NCBI GenBank assembly: GCA_017304685.1
Contig: JAFKLR010000004.1
Span: forward strand, 372,001-436,000
DNA from: Sphingobacteriia bacterium
Lineage (GTDB): Bacteria; Pseudomonadota; Alphaproteobacteria; Rickettsiales; 33-17
DNA: 64,000 nucleotides
Reading direction: 5' to 3'
Positions 46,910 to 56,623 of this stretch are shown here, in pieces (the stretch's first letter is position 1; each line of letters begins with the position of its first letter). The position numbers and the translations under genes are program-made. The notes beneath the pieces were generated by a model that worked only from the letters and a program-made list of their open reading frames with translations, was not told the origin of the DNA and searched no databases.

Positions 46910-48188
46910 ATTTAAAGAAATTTGGCAAAAATTTGATTTTTTTCCTAGCAGCAAAATTTGTGTAGCTGTTTCAGGAGGAGCCGATTCAATGGCGCTTCTA
47001 TCATTATTAATTAATGCTGTTAATAATGATAGATTGCATGTAATTACAATAAATCATAAATTAAGACCGGAAGCTGAAGAAGAAGCTAATTTTGTTAATT
47101 CATTTTGTGCCTCAAATAAAATTAGGCATGAAATTTTAGCATGGCCTGAAAATCGTCCTCTTGCTCGTAACCAAAATGAAGCTCGAGAAGTTAGGTATGA
47201 TTTAATCAATCAATATTGTAAACAATATAACATCATTAATATAATAACAGCACATCATAAAGATGATGTAATTGAAAATTTCTTTATAAGAATTAATAGA
47301 GGAAGTGGCTTAAGAGGAGTAGCTAATTCTTTAGAATTCGAAAATTATAATATTTCTGAAAATATAAAATTAATAAAGCCATTATTAAATTTTAATAAGA
47401 AAAATCTTATTGAATATTTAGAATATCATAAAATTTCTTGGAAAGAAGATGCTAGTAACTTTAATGATAAATATTTACGTAATAGAATAAGAGCAAATTT
47501 GAATGTTTTAGACCTTAATTTAGAAAATCTTTTTACTACAATATTAAATTTATCTTTAACTAATATAAATTATGAAAATAGATTGAATGAATTAGAAGTA
47601 AATTGTATAAGAATCCATCCTTTTAAACTAGCAGAAATAGATTTGAATAAATTTCTAAAATACTCAGTTATTGATCAAGGTAGAATAATAGCAGATATTA
47701 TTAAATTAATAGGTGAAGTAAAGTATACTCCTAGATTTTCTTCAATTGTAGAAATTATTAACAGTATAAAATCGGGATTTAAGTTTAAAACTTTAGGTAA
47801 TTGCTTATTGGAAATTAATAATAACATTTTACATGTTTATCCCGAATATAAGTTTAATAAAGAAAAGACTGTTTATTTTAAAGAAAATATAATAATAGAG
47901 GGTTTTTATGTTAAAAATATATCTATTAATGAACACTATAATATAACTCCATTAACGCCAGAAATATGGAAAAAGATAAAAAGAGAATTTAAAAATATAC
48001 CTAAAATAGTTGAAAAGATTAGGTATTTTTTGCCAATAATATTGGATTCAAACTTGAATATTTCAAGTACAATGATTACATGTATAAAAAATAATAATAT
48101 AAAAATGTATTGGCAACCAAGGCAAAGCTTGAGTAAATTAAATAGTCAAGAGCGTTCAAGAGAATTAATAAACTTGTTACATACATAA
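46884..48188 (+). CDS. tilS: tRNA(Ile)-lysidine synthetase
   Basis: Modifies the wobble cytidine of tRNA-Ile(CAU) to lysidine so that it reads AUA. The 434 residues carry the PP-loop CVAVSGGADSMALLSLL, INHKLRPEAEEEANFV, ITAHHKDDVIENFFIRINRG, and the GLRGVANSLEF-KPLLNFNKKNLIEYL catalytic stretch, plus a shorter, divergent C-terminal part. The start is a TTG at 46884, overlapping cpoB by 26 bases; no in-frame ATG lies before the PP-loop. AUA is common in this AT-rich genome, so the enzyme should be essential. Confidence 0.92.
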   Translation: MDAQKLQTKFKEIWQKFDFFPSSKICVAVSGGADSMALLSLLINAVNNDRLHVITINHKLRPEAEEEANFVNSFCASNKIRHEILAWPENRPLARNQNEAREVRYDLINQYCKQYNIINIITAHHKDDVIENFFIRINRGSGLRGVANSLEFENYNISENIKLIKPLLNFNKKNLIEYLEYHKISWKEDASNFNDKYLRNRIRANLNVLDLNLENLFTTILNLSLTNINYENRLNELEVNCIRIHPFKLAEIDLNKFLKYSVIDQGRIIADIIKLIGEVKYTPRFSSIVEIINSIKSGFKFKTLGNCLLEINNNILHVYPEYKFNKEKTVYFKENIIIEGFYVKNISINEHYNITPLTPEIWKKIKREFKNIPKIVEKIRYFLPIILDSNLNISSTMITCIKNNNIKMYWQPRQSLSKLNSQERSRELINLLHT

Positions 48189-48229
48189 ATTTATATTACA
48201 CTTAAATGGAAACATATTTGTAGGTTTAT

Positions 48230-50146
48230 ATGGGAAATTTCGGGAAAAATTTGTTAGTTTGGGCCTTTGTTATTCTAACGCTATTAGGCATTTATAACTA
48301 TATTCAAGGCGGGTCTATCACCGGTACTTATTCAACATATCCATTTTCTGACTTTTTAAGTAAAGTAGAAGAAGGACAAGTGGCTAGCGTATTAATCCAA
48401 GGTAGAAATATTGAAGGAAAATTTACTGATGGTACGAGATTTAATACCTTTCTTCCTGAATATCCTAATTTAATTGATAAATTAAGAACTAATAGCGTTA
48501 GGATTGAAGCTGTGCCTACCGATAGTAAAATGAATTCGGTAATAGGAATTTTGCTTTCTTGGTTCCCAATTTTCTTACTTATTGGGGTATGGGTATTCTT
48601 CATGAAGCAAATGCAAGGTGGTGGCGGTAAAGCAATGGGGTTTGGCAAATCACGTGCAAAATTGTTATCTGAAAAATCTAAAATAACATTTGAAGATGTT
48701 GCAGGTATTGATGAAGCTAAAGAAGAATTAACAGAAATAGTTGATTTCTTAAAAGACCCGGGCAAATTCCAATCACTTGGTGGTAAAATTCCAAAAGGAT
48801 GTTTATTAATTGGTCAACCTGGTACTGGTAAAACCTTACTTGCAAGAGCTATTGCAGGAGAAGCGAATGTACCGTTTTTCTCAATTTCAGGTTCAGATTT
48901 TGTTGAAATGTTTGTTGGTGTTGGTGCAAGCCGTGTAAGAGATATGTTTGAACAAGGCAAGAAAAACGCTCCATGTATTATTTTTATAGATGAAATAGAT
49001 GCGGTAGGTAGACATAGAGGTATAGGCCTTGGAGGCGGTAATGATGAAAGAGAACAAACTCTTAATCAGTTACTAGTTGAAATGGACGGTTTTGAAGCAA
49101 ATGAAGGGGTAATTATTCTTGCTGCAACAAATAGACCAGACGTTTTAGACCCGGCTCTCCTTAGACCTGGAAGATTTGATAGACAAATAGTTGTTCCAGC
49201 ACCAGATATTAATGGCCGTGAACAAATATTAAGTGTTCATGCAAGAAAAGTTCCAGTTGCTCCAGATGTGGATCTTAAAGTAATTGCAAGAGGTACCCCA
49301 GGATTTAGTGGTGCTGATCTCGCAAATATCGTAAATGAAGGCGCGCTTATGGCGGCTAGAAAAAATAGAAAAATCGTTACTATGAAAGATTTTGAAGCAG
49401 CAAAAGACAAAGTAATGATGGGTGTAGAACGTAAGTCAATGGCTATGACTGAAGATCAAAAGAAGTTAACTGCGTATCATGAGGGTGGTCACGCCATAGT
49501 TGCTTTACACTGTCCTGCCTCTGATCCAATCCATAAGGCTACAATTATTCCTCGTGGTAGAGCTTTAGGCTTAGTTATGCGTTTACCTGAAACTGATAGA
49601 TATAATGTTACTTTAGAAAAACTTAAAGCTGACATTTCAGTGGCAATGGGTGGAAGAGTTGCTGAAGAACTAATATTTGGTAAAGAAAAAATAACCAGTG
49701 GAGCTTCGTCAGATATTGAACAAGCTACTAAAATGGCTCGTGCAATGGTTACTGAATGGGGAATGAGTGATAAAGTTGGCCCTATACATTATGGTGGTGA
49801 AGGACAAGATGTTTATTTAGGACACAGTACCGGTAGTCAGAAATCTCGCTCAGATGATACAACCAAATTGATTGATGATGAAATCAAAAAGTTTGTTGAT
49901 GATGGATATAAAAGCGCTACTAAAATTTTAAAAGATAACTTAGACAAATTACATTTACTTGCTAACGCTCTTTTAGAATATGAAACTTTAAGCGGTGATG
50001 AAATAAAAGATATTTTAGCTGGGAAAAAGATAAAAAGAGATCATAATGATGATAAACCTAAGCGTTCGTCATTAGCAACTAGCTCAAGTGATACAGCATC
50101 TAGCGATAATATTGATACAAATTTTGGCCAACAATCGAGCACATAA
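48230..50146 (+). CDS. ftsH: ATP-dependent zinc metalloprotease FtsH
   Basis: Membrane AAA+ protease that degrades misfolded membrane proteins and regulators such as sigma-32. The 638 residues have two N-terminal membrane helices (about 7-23 and 103-125) around a small periplasmic domain. Walker A is GQPGTGKT (195-202), Walker B IIFIDEID (250-257), followed by the AAA second region [18 protein letters not shown] and the zinc site HEGGH (417-421). The tail is charged and Ser-rich. It follows tilS by 41 bases and precedes glmM by 8 bases. Confidence 0.97.
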   Translation: MGNFGKNLLVWAFVILTLLGIYNYIQGGSITGTYSTYPFSDFLSKVEEGQVASVLIQGRNIEGKFTDGTRFNTFLPEYPNLIDKLRTNSVRIEAVPTDSKMNSVIGILLSWFPIFLLIGVWVFFMKQMQGGGGKAMGFGKSRAKLLSEKSKITFEDVAGIDEAKEELTEIVDFLKDPGKFQSLGGKIPKGCLLIGQPGTGKTLLARAIAGEANVPFFSISGSDFVEMFVGVGASRVRDMFEQGKKNAPCIIFIDEIDAVGRHRGIGLGGGNDEREQTLNQLLVEMDGFEANEGVIILAATNRPDVLDPALLRPGRFDRQIVVPAPDINGREQILSVHARKVPVAPDVDLKVIARGTPGFSGADLANIVNEGALMAARKNRKIVTMKDFEAAKDKVMMGVERKSMAMTEDQKKLTAYHEGGHAIVALHCPASDPIHKATIIPRGRALGLVMRLPETDRYNVTLEKLKADISVAMGGRVAEELIFGKEKITSGASSDIEQATKMARAMVTEWGMSDKVGPIHYGGEGQDVYLGHSTGSQKSRSDDTTKLIDDEIKKFVDDGYKSATKILKDNLDKLHLLANALLEYETLSGDEIKDILAGKKIKRDHNDDKPKRSSLATSSSDTASSDNIDTNFGQQSST

Positions 50147-50154
50147 ATTTAAAT

Positions 50155-51498
50155 ATGACTAAAAACTTATTTGGTACAGATGGTATAAGAGGTGTTCCTA
50201 ATAGTGGAAGCTTAGAGCCTGACAATATTTTAAAAATAGCAATTGCTACTGCTGGAGTTTTAGGATCAACAGGTCGACATAATAAGGTTCTTATAGGGAA
50301 AGATACAAGGCTTTCAGGTTATTTATTAGAAAATGCACTTACTGCTGGATTTATCGCTAGTGGTACAGATGTGTTTTTAGTTGGACCAATGCCTACACCT
50401 GGAATTAGTATGTTAACAAAATCATTACGAGCTGATTTAGGAATTATGATTTCAGCCTCACACAATCCTTATCAAGATAATGGAATAAAAATATTTGGCG
50501 GTGATGGTTATAAAATTTCTGATGATATGCAAGCAGAAATTTCCCGTAAAGTGTTAAATGGCTCATGGAAAAACTATTTTGCAACTCCTGATAATTTAGG
50601 GAAAGCGAAAAGAATAGAAGATGCACAAGGCAGATATATTGAATTTGTAAAAAACACTTTTCCAAAAGGATTAAGCTTAAATGGATTAAGAGTAGTATTA
50701 GATTGTGCTAATGGTGCAACTTACCATATAGGGCCAACAATTTTATGGGAATTAGGTGCAGAAGTTATTACTATTGCTAATACGCCAGATGGATATAATA
50801 TAAATGAAAAATGTGGAGCTACACATCCTGAGCTATTAATAGAAAATGTAAAAAAACTTAGAGCAGATATAGGCATTGCTTTAGATGGGGATGGTGATAG
50901 AGTTTTAATAGTTGATGAGAAAGGTCATGTCATTGATGGAGATCAAATTCTTACATTAATAGCAAGTTATTGGAAAAAAACTGGGATATTAAAGCAAAAC
51001 ACAGTAATTTCCACTGTTATGGCTAATAAAGCTATGGAAGATTATTTAAACAAAATAAATATAAATGTAATACGTACTCAAGTAGGCGATCGCTACGTAA
51101 TGCAAGCTATGCAAGAGAATTCAGTAAATCTTGGTGGTGAGCAATCTGGCCATATAATTATGAGTGATTATGCGACTACTGGAGATGGATTAATAGCAGC
51201 TTTACAAGTGCTAGCAGTAGTGGCCGAGCAAAAGAAGCCAGCCAGCGAAATATGTAGAGTGTTTAAACCATATCCTCAAATATGTAAAAATGTTAAATTT
51301 AAAAATTCTAATCCATTAGAAAAAGAAGAAATAAAAGTATTTATTAATTCTGTCCAAACTACAAATTCTAGTAATGCAAGAATACTAGTTAGGAAATCTG
51401 GTACCGAGCCATTAATTAGAATAATGGTCGAAGGTAAAGATTCAAATTTAATAAATAACCTTGCAAATGAAATTGAAGAAAAAATATCATTAGCTTAA
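50155..51498 (+). CDS. glmM: phosphoglucosamine mutase
   Basis: Interconverts glucosamine-6- and -1-phosphate for UDP-GlcNAc, needed for peptidoglycan and lipid A. The 447 residues contain LFGTDGIRGVPN, the phosphoserine loop ISASHNPYQDNGIK, the metal-binding loop DGDGDR, the sugar-binding GGEQSGHII and the phosphate-binding RKSGTEPLIRIM. Adjacent ftsH-glmM is widely conserved. Confidence 0.97.
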   Translation: MTKNLFGTDGIRGVPNSGSLEPDNILKIAIATAGVLGSTGRHNKVLIGKDTRLSGYLLENALTAGFIASGTDVFLVGPMPTPGISMLTKSLRADLGIMISASHNPYQDNGIKIFGGDGYKISDDMQAEISRKVLNGSWKNYFATPDNLGKAKRIEDAQGRYIEFVKNTFPKGLSLNGLRVVLDCANGATYHIGPTILWELGAEVITIANTPDGYNINEKCGATHPELLIENVKKLRADIGIALDGDGDRVLIVDEKGHVIDGDQILTLIASYWKKTGILKQNTVISTVMANKAMEDYLNKININVIRTQVGDRYVMQAMQENSVNLGGEQSGHIIMSDYATTGDGLIAALQVLAVVAEQKKPASEICRVFKPYPQICKNVKFKNSNPLEKEEIKVFINSVQTTNSSNARILVRKSGTEPLIRIMVEGKDSNLINNLANEIEEKISLA

Positions 51499-51614
51499 AT
51501 TTTTGCAATTTTTTTACAATTGATTATTACTAAAATAACCTATAGATTATTAACTAATTATTAACACTTCAAGTGAAGATAATTAGTGACATAACAATTA
51601 TTATAGGTTTGAAA

Positions 51615-52862
51615 ATGTCAAAATTTAGCGATTTAATAAATAAATTAGATTTTACTCCAAATCAAATTAAACAATATTTTAAAATGTTTGAAATGGCAGG
51701 TTATTTAGATAAAGAAACTTTTTGGGTTACATTGAATAATATATACCCAACTGAAAAAGCTAAGACGATATATTTTAAACTTGAGCCTTATTTAAATAAT
51801 ACCATTAATATAGATAATGTTCTTACAAAAATTGAAGAATTAAGTATTCAAAACACCTTAACAGAGCAAGATATACTTGCGTTAATCTTGTATTTATCAC
51901 AAACAGCATTCAATAGAGAATCAGGTATGGAACGTGCTCAATTACAAGTTCTACCTAAATGGATGGAAGGTAGCAACAAAGAATATTTTATACAAGCATT
52001 TAAAGAATTGAATATTATTAATGAGTTAAAAACCGATATTAAGAAAGTAGATATTATAGCTATTTTAGGTGCAACCGCAGGAAGCATGGTAGAATTTATT
52101 AAATATACAAAAAGCATAATAGCTCCAAATATAAAATTTGATACATTATATTTTTTAACTGGCCAAAGAGAACTAACAGTAGGTTTAGATAGTGATTTAT
52201 TTATACTTGAATTAGCGAGCTTCTTGAACTTACCATACAACAAGGATATGCCATTTATAGAAAAAGGTAACCCAAAAAAAATAGTATTAAACTCACCTAA
52301 AACTCTTACAGAAACAGATGCAGCTAATTACCTTTTAAAAAGAGATGCAAAAGAATTATTTAGTAAAATAAGAGTGATTGATTCTAAACAAAATGAAAAT
52401 GGCGCGCGCCCAACCACCGTTAGCAATGCTCAAGATTTTTATAATGATTTATTAGCGTTAGGTAAATTTAAGGCTAAAACATGTAAGGTTATTCTACTGG
52501 GTAGGCAGCCATATATTTCTAGGCAAGTAGTCAATTTTAATAATGTGCTTACTCAAAAATCGTTAGAAAGTAATATTGAATTAAAAATTGAAATCTATCC
52601 TGCAGGAGACAAAGCAAAGTTAGAAAATAGCGAGCTTTTATCTATTTTTTCTGAAACAGCAATTTTAATGAATGAACATTATAATAAGGCAGTAATTGAA
52701 AAAAAAGTTGAGAGGTTACCCCTGGAACAATCTAAAGTTATAATGTTTAATACGCGGAAAGAAGCACTTAAAAATAAACATGAAACAATAAATTTAAATA
52801 GTGAGCGTTCAAGGTTAGAAAATATGTTAGAACAATCTACTGATAATAAGGTAAGTTTATAA
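51615..52862 (+). CDS. unknown protein, possible distant DUF218 (YdcF/ElyC-like) fold
   Basis: A 415-residue soluble protein when started at ATG 51615; a GTG at 51573 would add 14 residues. I know no close family. The middle and C-terminal parts follow a pattern seen in DUF218 proteins: a strand and turn DIIAILGATAGSM (about 146-158), LYFLTGQRELT (178-188), a conserved-looking RPTTVSNAQDF (265-275), and VILLGRQPYISRQV (292-305). In DUF218 the matching sites are the GGG start, SGG turn, T-x-x-N-A helix and R near H-x-x-R. The N-terminal 120 residues are helical. No signal peptide is seen. It is separated from glmM by 116 bases, so it is likely its own unit. Confidence 0.55.
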   Translation: MSKFSDLINKLDFTPNQIKQYFKMFEMAGYLDKETFWVTLNNIYPTEKAKTIYFKLEPYLNNTINIDNVLTKIEELSIQNTLTEQDILALILYLSQTAFNRESGMERAQLQVLPKWMEGSNKEYFIQAFKELNIINELKTDIKKVDIIAILGATAGSMVEFIKYTKSIIAPNIKFDTLYFLTGQRELTVGLDSDLFILELASFLNLPYNKDMPFIEKGNPKKIVLNSPKTLTETDAANYLLKRDAKELFSKIRVIDSKQNENGARPTTVSNAQDFYNDLLALGKFKAKTCKVILLGRQPYISRQVVNFNNVLTQKSLESNIELKIEIYPAGDKAKLENSELLSIFSETAILMNEHYNKAVIEKKVERLPLEQSKVIMFNTRKEALKNKHETINLNSERSRLENMLEQSTDNKVSL

Positions 52863-52936
52863 TTTTAAACTGCATTGACTAACACTTTATTATAAATTAA
52901 ATTTATAAATTAATGTTCTTTGTAAATTTAATTTAA

Positions 52937-53329
52937 ATGTTTCTGTTTAAGATTTTAAAAATTCTTATATTTGTAAGTTTATTTATTAGTAAACCAATCA
53001 ATATTTCTTATGCAAATGAAGATATATTTTCAATACTTGATCTCCCTTTTCAAATGGTTGAAACTATTTTAGATAATGGGGAAAAAATAATTTTTGGTGG
53101 CGCAGAATTAGTTATAGATTCTATTGAAAACACAGTTGATGGTATGATCGTGGTATTAAAAGATGCCAAAACATCAAATTCAGCAACTATAAAATTTTTT
53201 TCAGATACTAATAAAGCTATAAATTTAGTTGTCGGTCATACAGTAAAAGTAGTAGAAACTTCAAGCGGTATGATATTAGAAACTGCAGGTAAAGCTATTG
53301 CATTCATTCCAAATGAAATGGCTAAATAA
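52937..53329 (+). CDS. hypothetical exported protein
   Basis: A 130-residue protein with a hydrophobic N-terminal signal sequence (about 3-24, possible cleavage near SYANED), then a small mature part with alternating hydrophobic stretches (IFGGAELVIDSIENTVDGMI, AINLVVGHTVKVVE, TAGKAIAFIPNEMA). I recognise no family; the mature part could be an amphipathic helical membrane-active domain. A promoter may use TTGACT at 52875-52880 with a weak -10. A hairpin follows the stop. Its neighbours on both sides are also of unknown function. Confidence 0.6.
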   Translation: MFLFKILKILIFVSLFISKPINISYANEDIFSILDLPFQMVETILDNGEKIIFGGAELVIDSIENTVDGMIVVLKDAKTSNSATIKFFSDTNKAINLVVGHTVKVVETSSGMILETAGKAIAFIPNEMAK

Positions 53330-53340
53330 TCGAAATTAAA

Positions 53341-53385
53341 TTTTAGTTTATAAAAGGGGATTTTTATAGACTAAAATCTATTTTC
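53341..53385 (+). terminator. hairpin after the exported-protein gene, possible terminator
   Basis: Fifteen pairs with one G-U wobble (53341-53355 with 53362-53376) around a GGGGAT loop. The stem is A/T-rich and the trailing T run is weak (TCTATTTTC), so termination is likely but not certain. Confidence 0.45.
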
Positions 53386-53539
53386 ATACGTAATTTTTTA
53401 AAAAGTTTAATCGTTAATTTTATCTTTATTCATAAAAATAAATTTTTAATTCGAGTAAATATTTGTCTTGCTTAATTTAATCTTATCTTTATCCTGGTTA
53501 ATACAAGTTACTGTTTATTAAACTTTAAGGAGAATTATT

Positions 53540-54355
53540 ATGAAAGAATTTTTTACAGGCGCTGTTGATTTAGGCACTAAAACATTTGTTGCAACTAAAG
53601 CATTACGCTGGTTTAATGTTACACCAAAAGGAAATTTACCTTTATGGGCAATGGGTGCAGGTATTGCTGCATTATGGGATTCAGCAAGTACTATATTTAC
53701 TAAAAATAACCTTGGAATTAATGACAAAAAAGTTAAAGGTTATTTTAACGATGGCATTAATGTATTAACATTAGCAGGAACCATTGGTTTAGTATTAAAT
53801 AGCTTCGCTCCAATGTTAGGTTATATTTTACCTTCATTTACTATTACAAGCGCAATATGTGTAGGCAGTGCTTTAGCTATTAATATGCTTAAAGAAGAAA
53901 AGAAAGAGGGTTATAAGCCAAACTTATTTAATCAAGCAGAATCAACAGTGAATTATGCAGCAAATTTAGGACTCGCAGCTTCACTATTTACCTTTATTCC
54001 GTCATTTACACCATATCTTGCAGCTACAAACACTTCTTTTGCGGCACAAACAGCAAGGAGAGCTTTAAGTGGTGCTCCAACTGCATTAGTTAATTTTGTT
54101 GATAATTTACCAAGATTATTAGCGGCGGCTATTAGTTTACCATTTATAGGTACAGCTATTAAAACTGGGCTAGAGACGATGACATTAAGTAAATCTAAAA
54201 AAGTAGTAATAGAAAATGGTTTAGAAAAGAAGTTAGATGCCACTGTACAAGATCATTATCCTGCAGAACTTACTACAAGTTTCGCACGCACTAATCTAGA
54301 ATCAAATGCAGTAATTAACAAAGTATTCAATAAAGTTGCTAGTTTTATAAGTTAG
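53540..54355 (+). CDS. hypothetical multi-pass membrane protein
   Basis: The 271 residues contain at least four hydrophobic stretches: LPLWAMGAGIAALWDSA (about 34-50), VLTLAGTIGLVLNSFAPMLG (about 75-94), SAICVGSALAINML (about 105-118) and AANLGLAASLFTFIPSF (about 140-156), with a further one near RLLAAAISLPFIGTAIKTG (about 189-207). No classical signal peptide and no family motif are seen. The last 60 residues are polar and likely cytosolic or exposed. AAGGAG lies 8 bases before the ATG, among the best ribosome sites in the window. The gene is flanked by hairpins on both sides, so it is monocistronic. Confidence 0.65.
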   Translation: MKEFFTGAVDLGTKTFVATKALRWFNVTPKGNLPLWAMGAGIAALWDSASTIFTKNNLGINDKKVKGYFNDGINVLTLAGTIGLVLNSFAPMLGYILPSFTITSAICVGSALAINMLKEEKKEGYKPNLFNQAESTVNYAANLGLAASLFTFIPSFTPYLAATNTSFAAQTARRALSGAPTALVNFVDNLPRLLAAAISLPFIGTAIKTGLETMTLSKSKKVVIENGLEKKLDATVQDHYPAELTTSFARTNLESNAVINKVFNKVASFIS

Positions 54356-54370
54356 TTAAATAAAGTTTTA

Positions 54371-54407
54371 AAAATAGCTATGTTAATTTTTAACATAGCT
54401 ATTTTTT
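54371..54407 (+). terminator. intrinsic terminator after the 271-residue membrane protein gene
   Basis: A perfect 16-pair stem (54371-54386 with 54390-54405) with a TTT loop continues into T residues. It starts 15 bases after the stop codon and isolates the following tRNA gene. Confidence 0.75.
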
Positions 54408-54416
54408 ATTATTTTC

Positions 54417-54445
54417 TTGAATATTTTCTAAAAATTTATTATATA
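54417..54445 (+). promoter_or_regulatory. promoter for tRNA-Val
   Basis: TTGAAT (54417-54422), a 17-base spacer and TATATA (54440-54445). Transcription would begin about 7 bases before the mature tRNA. Confidence 0.5.
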
Positions 54446-54459
54446 CAACTATTACTTAA

Positions 54460-54536
54460 GGGCGGTTAGCTCAGTTGGTTAGAGCGCCACGTTGACATCG
54501 TGGAGGTCGGAAGTTCGAGTCTTCTATCGCCCACCA
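54460..54536 (+). tRNA. tRNA-Val (anticodon GAC)
   Basis: A 77-base cloverleaf. The acceptor stem pairs GGGCGGT with ATCGCCC; the D arm has GCTC-AGTTGGTTA-GAGC; the anticodon stem CCACG/CGTGG holds loop TTGACAT with anticodon GAC; the T arm has GGAAGTTCGAGTCTTCT-type pairing with TTCGAGT. The discriminator is A and the CCA end is encoded (54534-54536). It reads GUC and GUU valine codons. The gene stands alone, 7 bases from the end of the convergent methyltransferase gene. Confidence 0.96.
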
Positions 54537-54543
54537 TTAGTAT

Positions 54544-55518
54544 TTATATTTCCTTTTTAATTATCATAACGGTATGACCTGAACTCGCATTAAGCGGCTC
54601 AGAAACAATTTTTAATTTATTTTTATGCAAAATTTCTTTTATGTAATCTCTTGTATAAATATATTTAAAATAATCAGTAGAAAAACTTCTATTTTCTTTA
54701 TTATCATTAAATTCAAATGTTAAAATTACCTTACTACTATCAAACATTTTATTAGCTAAGCTTTTAAATAATGTTTCTAAATCGTTTACGTAAGGAATTA
54801 ATTCTGAGGCAATAATAATATCGAATTTAGTATTATCCTGTTCTAAATAATCAAAAGCATTTTTATTGATAGTTTGTAAGTATAAATATTTTTCTTCTTT
54901 AATAAATTTTTTAATAGCTTTCTCGAGCATGTTACTTGCAAAATCAATTGCTATAATTTCAGGGTTTTTTCCTAAAAATTTATAAATCTTTTTGGTGAAT
55001 ATTCCAGTGCCACATCCTAAATCTAACACTGAAACTTTTTCTTGATCTAATTTTAATTTGTCTTGATTAACGCCTATTTGTGAAACATATAATTCAATAG
55101 AAGCATTGTTTAACTGTGTATAAAAATTAGCGGATACTTCAAAATATAATCTTACAACATCTTCTGGTAAGGTAATATTTTCAACATTATCTAATATGTT
55201 TAAATAATAATTATTTATAGCGTGACGGGGATCAACTTCTTTAAATTTTAAAAAGCATTCTTTAGCTTTGACTTTATCGCCTTTAAAAAAACTAATAACT
55301 CCATCAAAGAAAGTATAAGGAGCATAATTAGGATAAAAATATTTTAAAATTTTTAATCGTAATTCTAAATCCTTATAGCTTTTATTGAAAAAATAAAAAT
55401 AGCATAATTCTTCATTTCCTTCTGCTATGTGCTTAACGCGATATTTTATTTCCTCAATAAATTTTCTTGATTCTTGATTAAAATAATTCCAATAAAATTT
55501 TACTTTTTCTACTAACAT
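54544..55518 (-). CDS. class I SAM-dependent methyltransferase
   Basis: The 324 residues have an N-terminal helical, TPR-like part (about 30-110, LELRLKILKYFYPNYAPYTF, KVKAKECFLKFKEVDPRHAI) and a C-terminal methyltransferase domain. SAM-binding motif I is VLDLGCGTGIFTKKI (about 164-178), followed by IIAIDFASNMLEKA, FDIIIASELIPYV and a late strand. TPR plus methyltransferase proteins of this sort are common in Rickettsiales and Rhizobiales, but the substrate is not known. It is a single-gene unit. Confidence 0.82.
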   Translation of the reverse strand: MLVEKVKFYWNYFNQESRKFIEEIKYRVKHIAEGNEELCYFYFFNKSYKDLELRLKILKYFYPNYAPYTFFDGVISFFKGDKVKAKECFLKFKEVDPRHAINNYYLNILDNVENITLPEDVVRLYFEVSANFYTQLNNASIELYVSQIGVNQDKLKLDQEKVSVLDLGCGTGIFTKKIYKFLGKNPEIIAIDFASNMLEKAIKKFIKEEKYLYLQTINKNAFDYLEQDNTKFDIIIASELIPYVNDLETLFKSLANKMFDSSKVILTFEFNDNKENRSFSTDYFKYIYTRDYIKEILHKNKLKIVSEPLNASSGHTVMIIKKEI

Positions 55519-55690
55519 GTTTTTATTCTTAATTTAAATTCTTTATTAATTATTTTACCAAATATTTCTTATTTGCCAAAGTTTTTATTTTAATAAATTT
55601 TAGATTTCTCTTGTTTGCTAAAGATCTTTATAGAGTAAATTACAGAAAAAGCCTAATGTTTTCTTGTAGCAAATGTAAAATTATAATTTT

Positions 55691-56623
55691 TTATTTAATA
55701 TGATCATTTGCAAGAGGGTGATGCGAATAAACAACAGATTTTAATCGTGCACTGGTAGTATGCGTATAAATTTGAGTAGTAGCAATGTCACTGTGGCCTA
55801 AAATTTCTTGAATTATTCTTAAATCCGCTCCTCCTTCTAATAATTGTGTAGCAAATGTATGCCTTATTACATGCGGAGAAATACGTTTATGATCAATGCC
55901 TGCTTTAATAGCTAATTCTTTCAGTAATTGGCCAAATCTTTGCCGTGTTATATAACCTTCTTTAGAATTTGAAGGAAATAAGTATTGGTTTTGTAAATTA
56001 TTTTTTAAAACTTTTGCTATGTAATTATGTAAAGCAGAAATTGCCTTGTTATGTAAAGGTACCATTCTTTCTTTATTACCTTTACCTAATACTTTTAAAT
56101 ATGGTTCAATTTCACCTTTTTCACTAAATTTTATTGAATTGCGTTTAAGGCTTACAAGTTCACTTACTCTCATTCCTGTTGCATATAAAATTTCCAGCAT
56201 TGCAAGTAATCTTATTTCATCAAGAGTTTCAGCTTTTCGTATAATTTCCATTAGCTGATTCACTTCTTCTTTTGAGAGAAATTTAGGAAGTTTTTGTGGT
56301 AATTTGTTATGGTCAATATTTAAGGCTGGAGATGATGAGATAATTTTTTCAGTAAATAAAAATTGATAAAAACTTTTTATGGCAGAGATATGTCTATTTA
56401 TTGTAGAAGATTTAAAACTATTAGAATTTAAGTATTTTATAAAATTTTCGATATCTGTACTTTGAACATTTTCAAATTTTACTTTGCTTTTATTTAAATA
56501 CTCTGAAAAATTATTTAAATCCTTTAAGTATGAAGCGGTAGTATTAGCACTTGCCCCGACTTCAGATTTTAAATATTCATCAAATATTTCTAATAAATTA
56601 TCTTTCAATTTGGTATGTGTCAA
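55691..56623 (-). CDS. xerD: site-specific tyrosine recombinase XerD
   Basis: Resolves chromosome dimers at dif with XerC. The 310 residues have an N-terminal SAM-like core-binding domain (8-92) and the catalytic domain with Arg152 (ATGMRVSELVSL), Lys181 (GKGNKERMVPL), His251 and Arg254 (SPHVIRHTFATQ), His277 (LGHSDIATTQ) and nucleophile Tyr286. The start is TTG at 56623, chosen because AAGGAG lies 7 bases upstream; no ATG is available. The divergent aroK-aroB genes are the usual alphaproteobacterial xerD neighbours, which favours XerD over XerC or a phage integrase. A microprotein gene overlaps its start. Confidence 0.93.
   Translation of the reverse strand: MTHTKLKDNLLEIFDEYLKSEVGASANTTASYLKDLNNFSEYLNKSKVKFENVQSTDIENFIKYLNSNSFKSSTINRHISAIKSFYQFLFTEKIISSSPALNIDHNKLPQKLPKFLSKEEVNQLMEIIRKAETLDEIRLLAMLEILYATGMRVSELVSLKRNSIKFSEKGEIEPYLKVLGKGNKERMVPLHNKAISALHNYIAKVLKNNLQNQYLFPSNSKEGYITRQRFGQLLKELAIKAGIDHKRISPHVIRHTFATQLLEGGADLRIIQEILGHSDIATTQIYTHTTSARLKSVVYSHHPLANDHIK

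Noticed and set aside
48328..48765. Open frame of 145 codons on the minus strand inside ftsH
   Set aside because: It covers the N-terminal membrane part of FtsH in antisense and has no coding features of its own.
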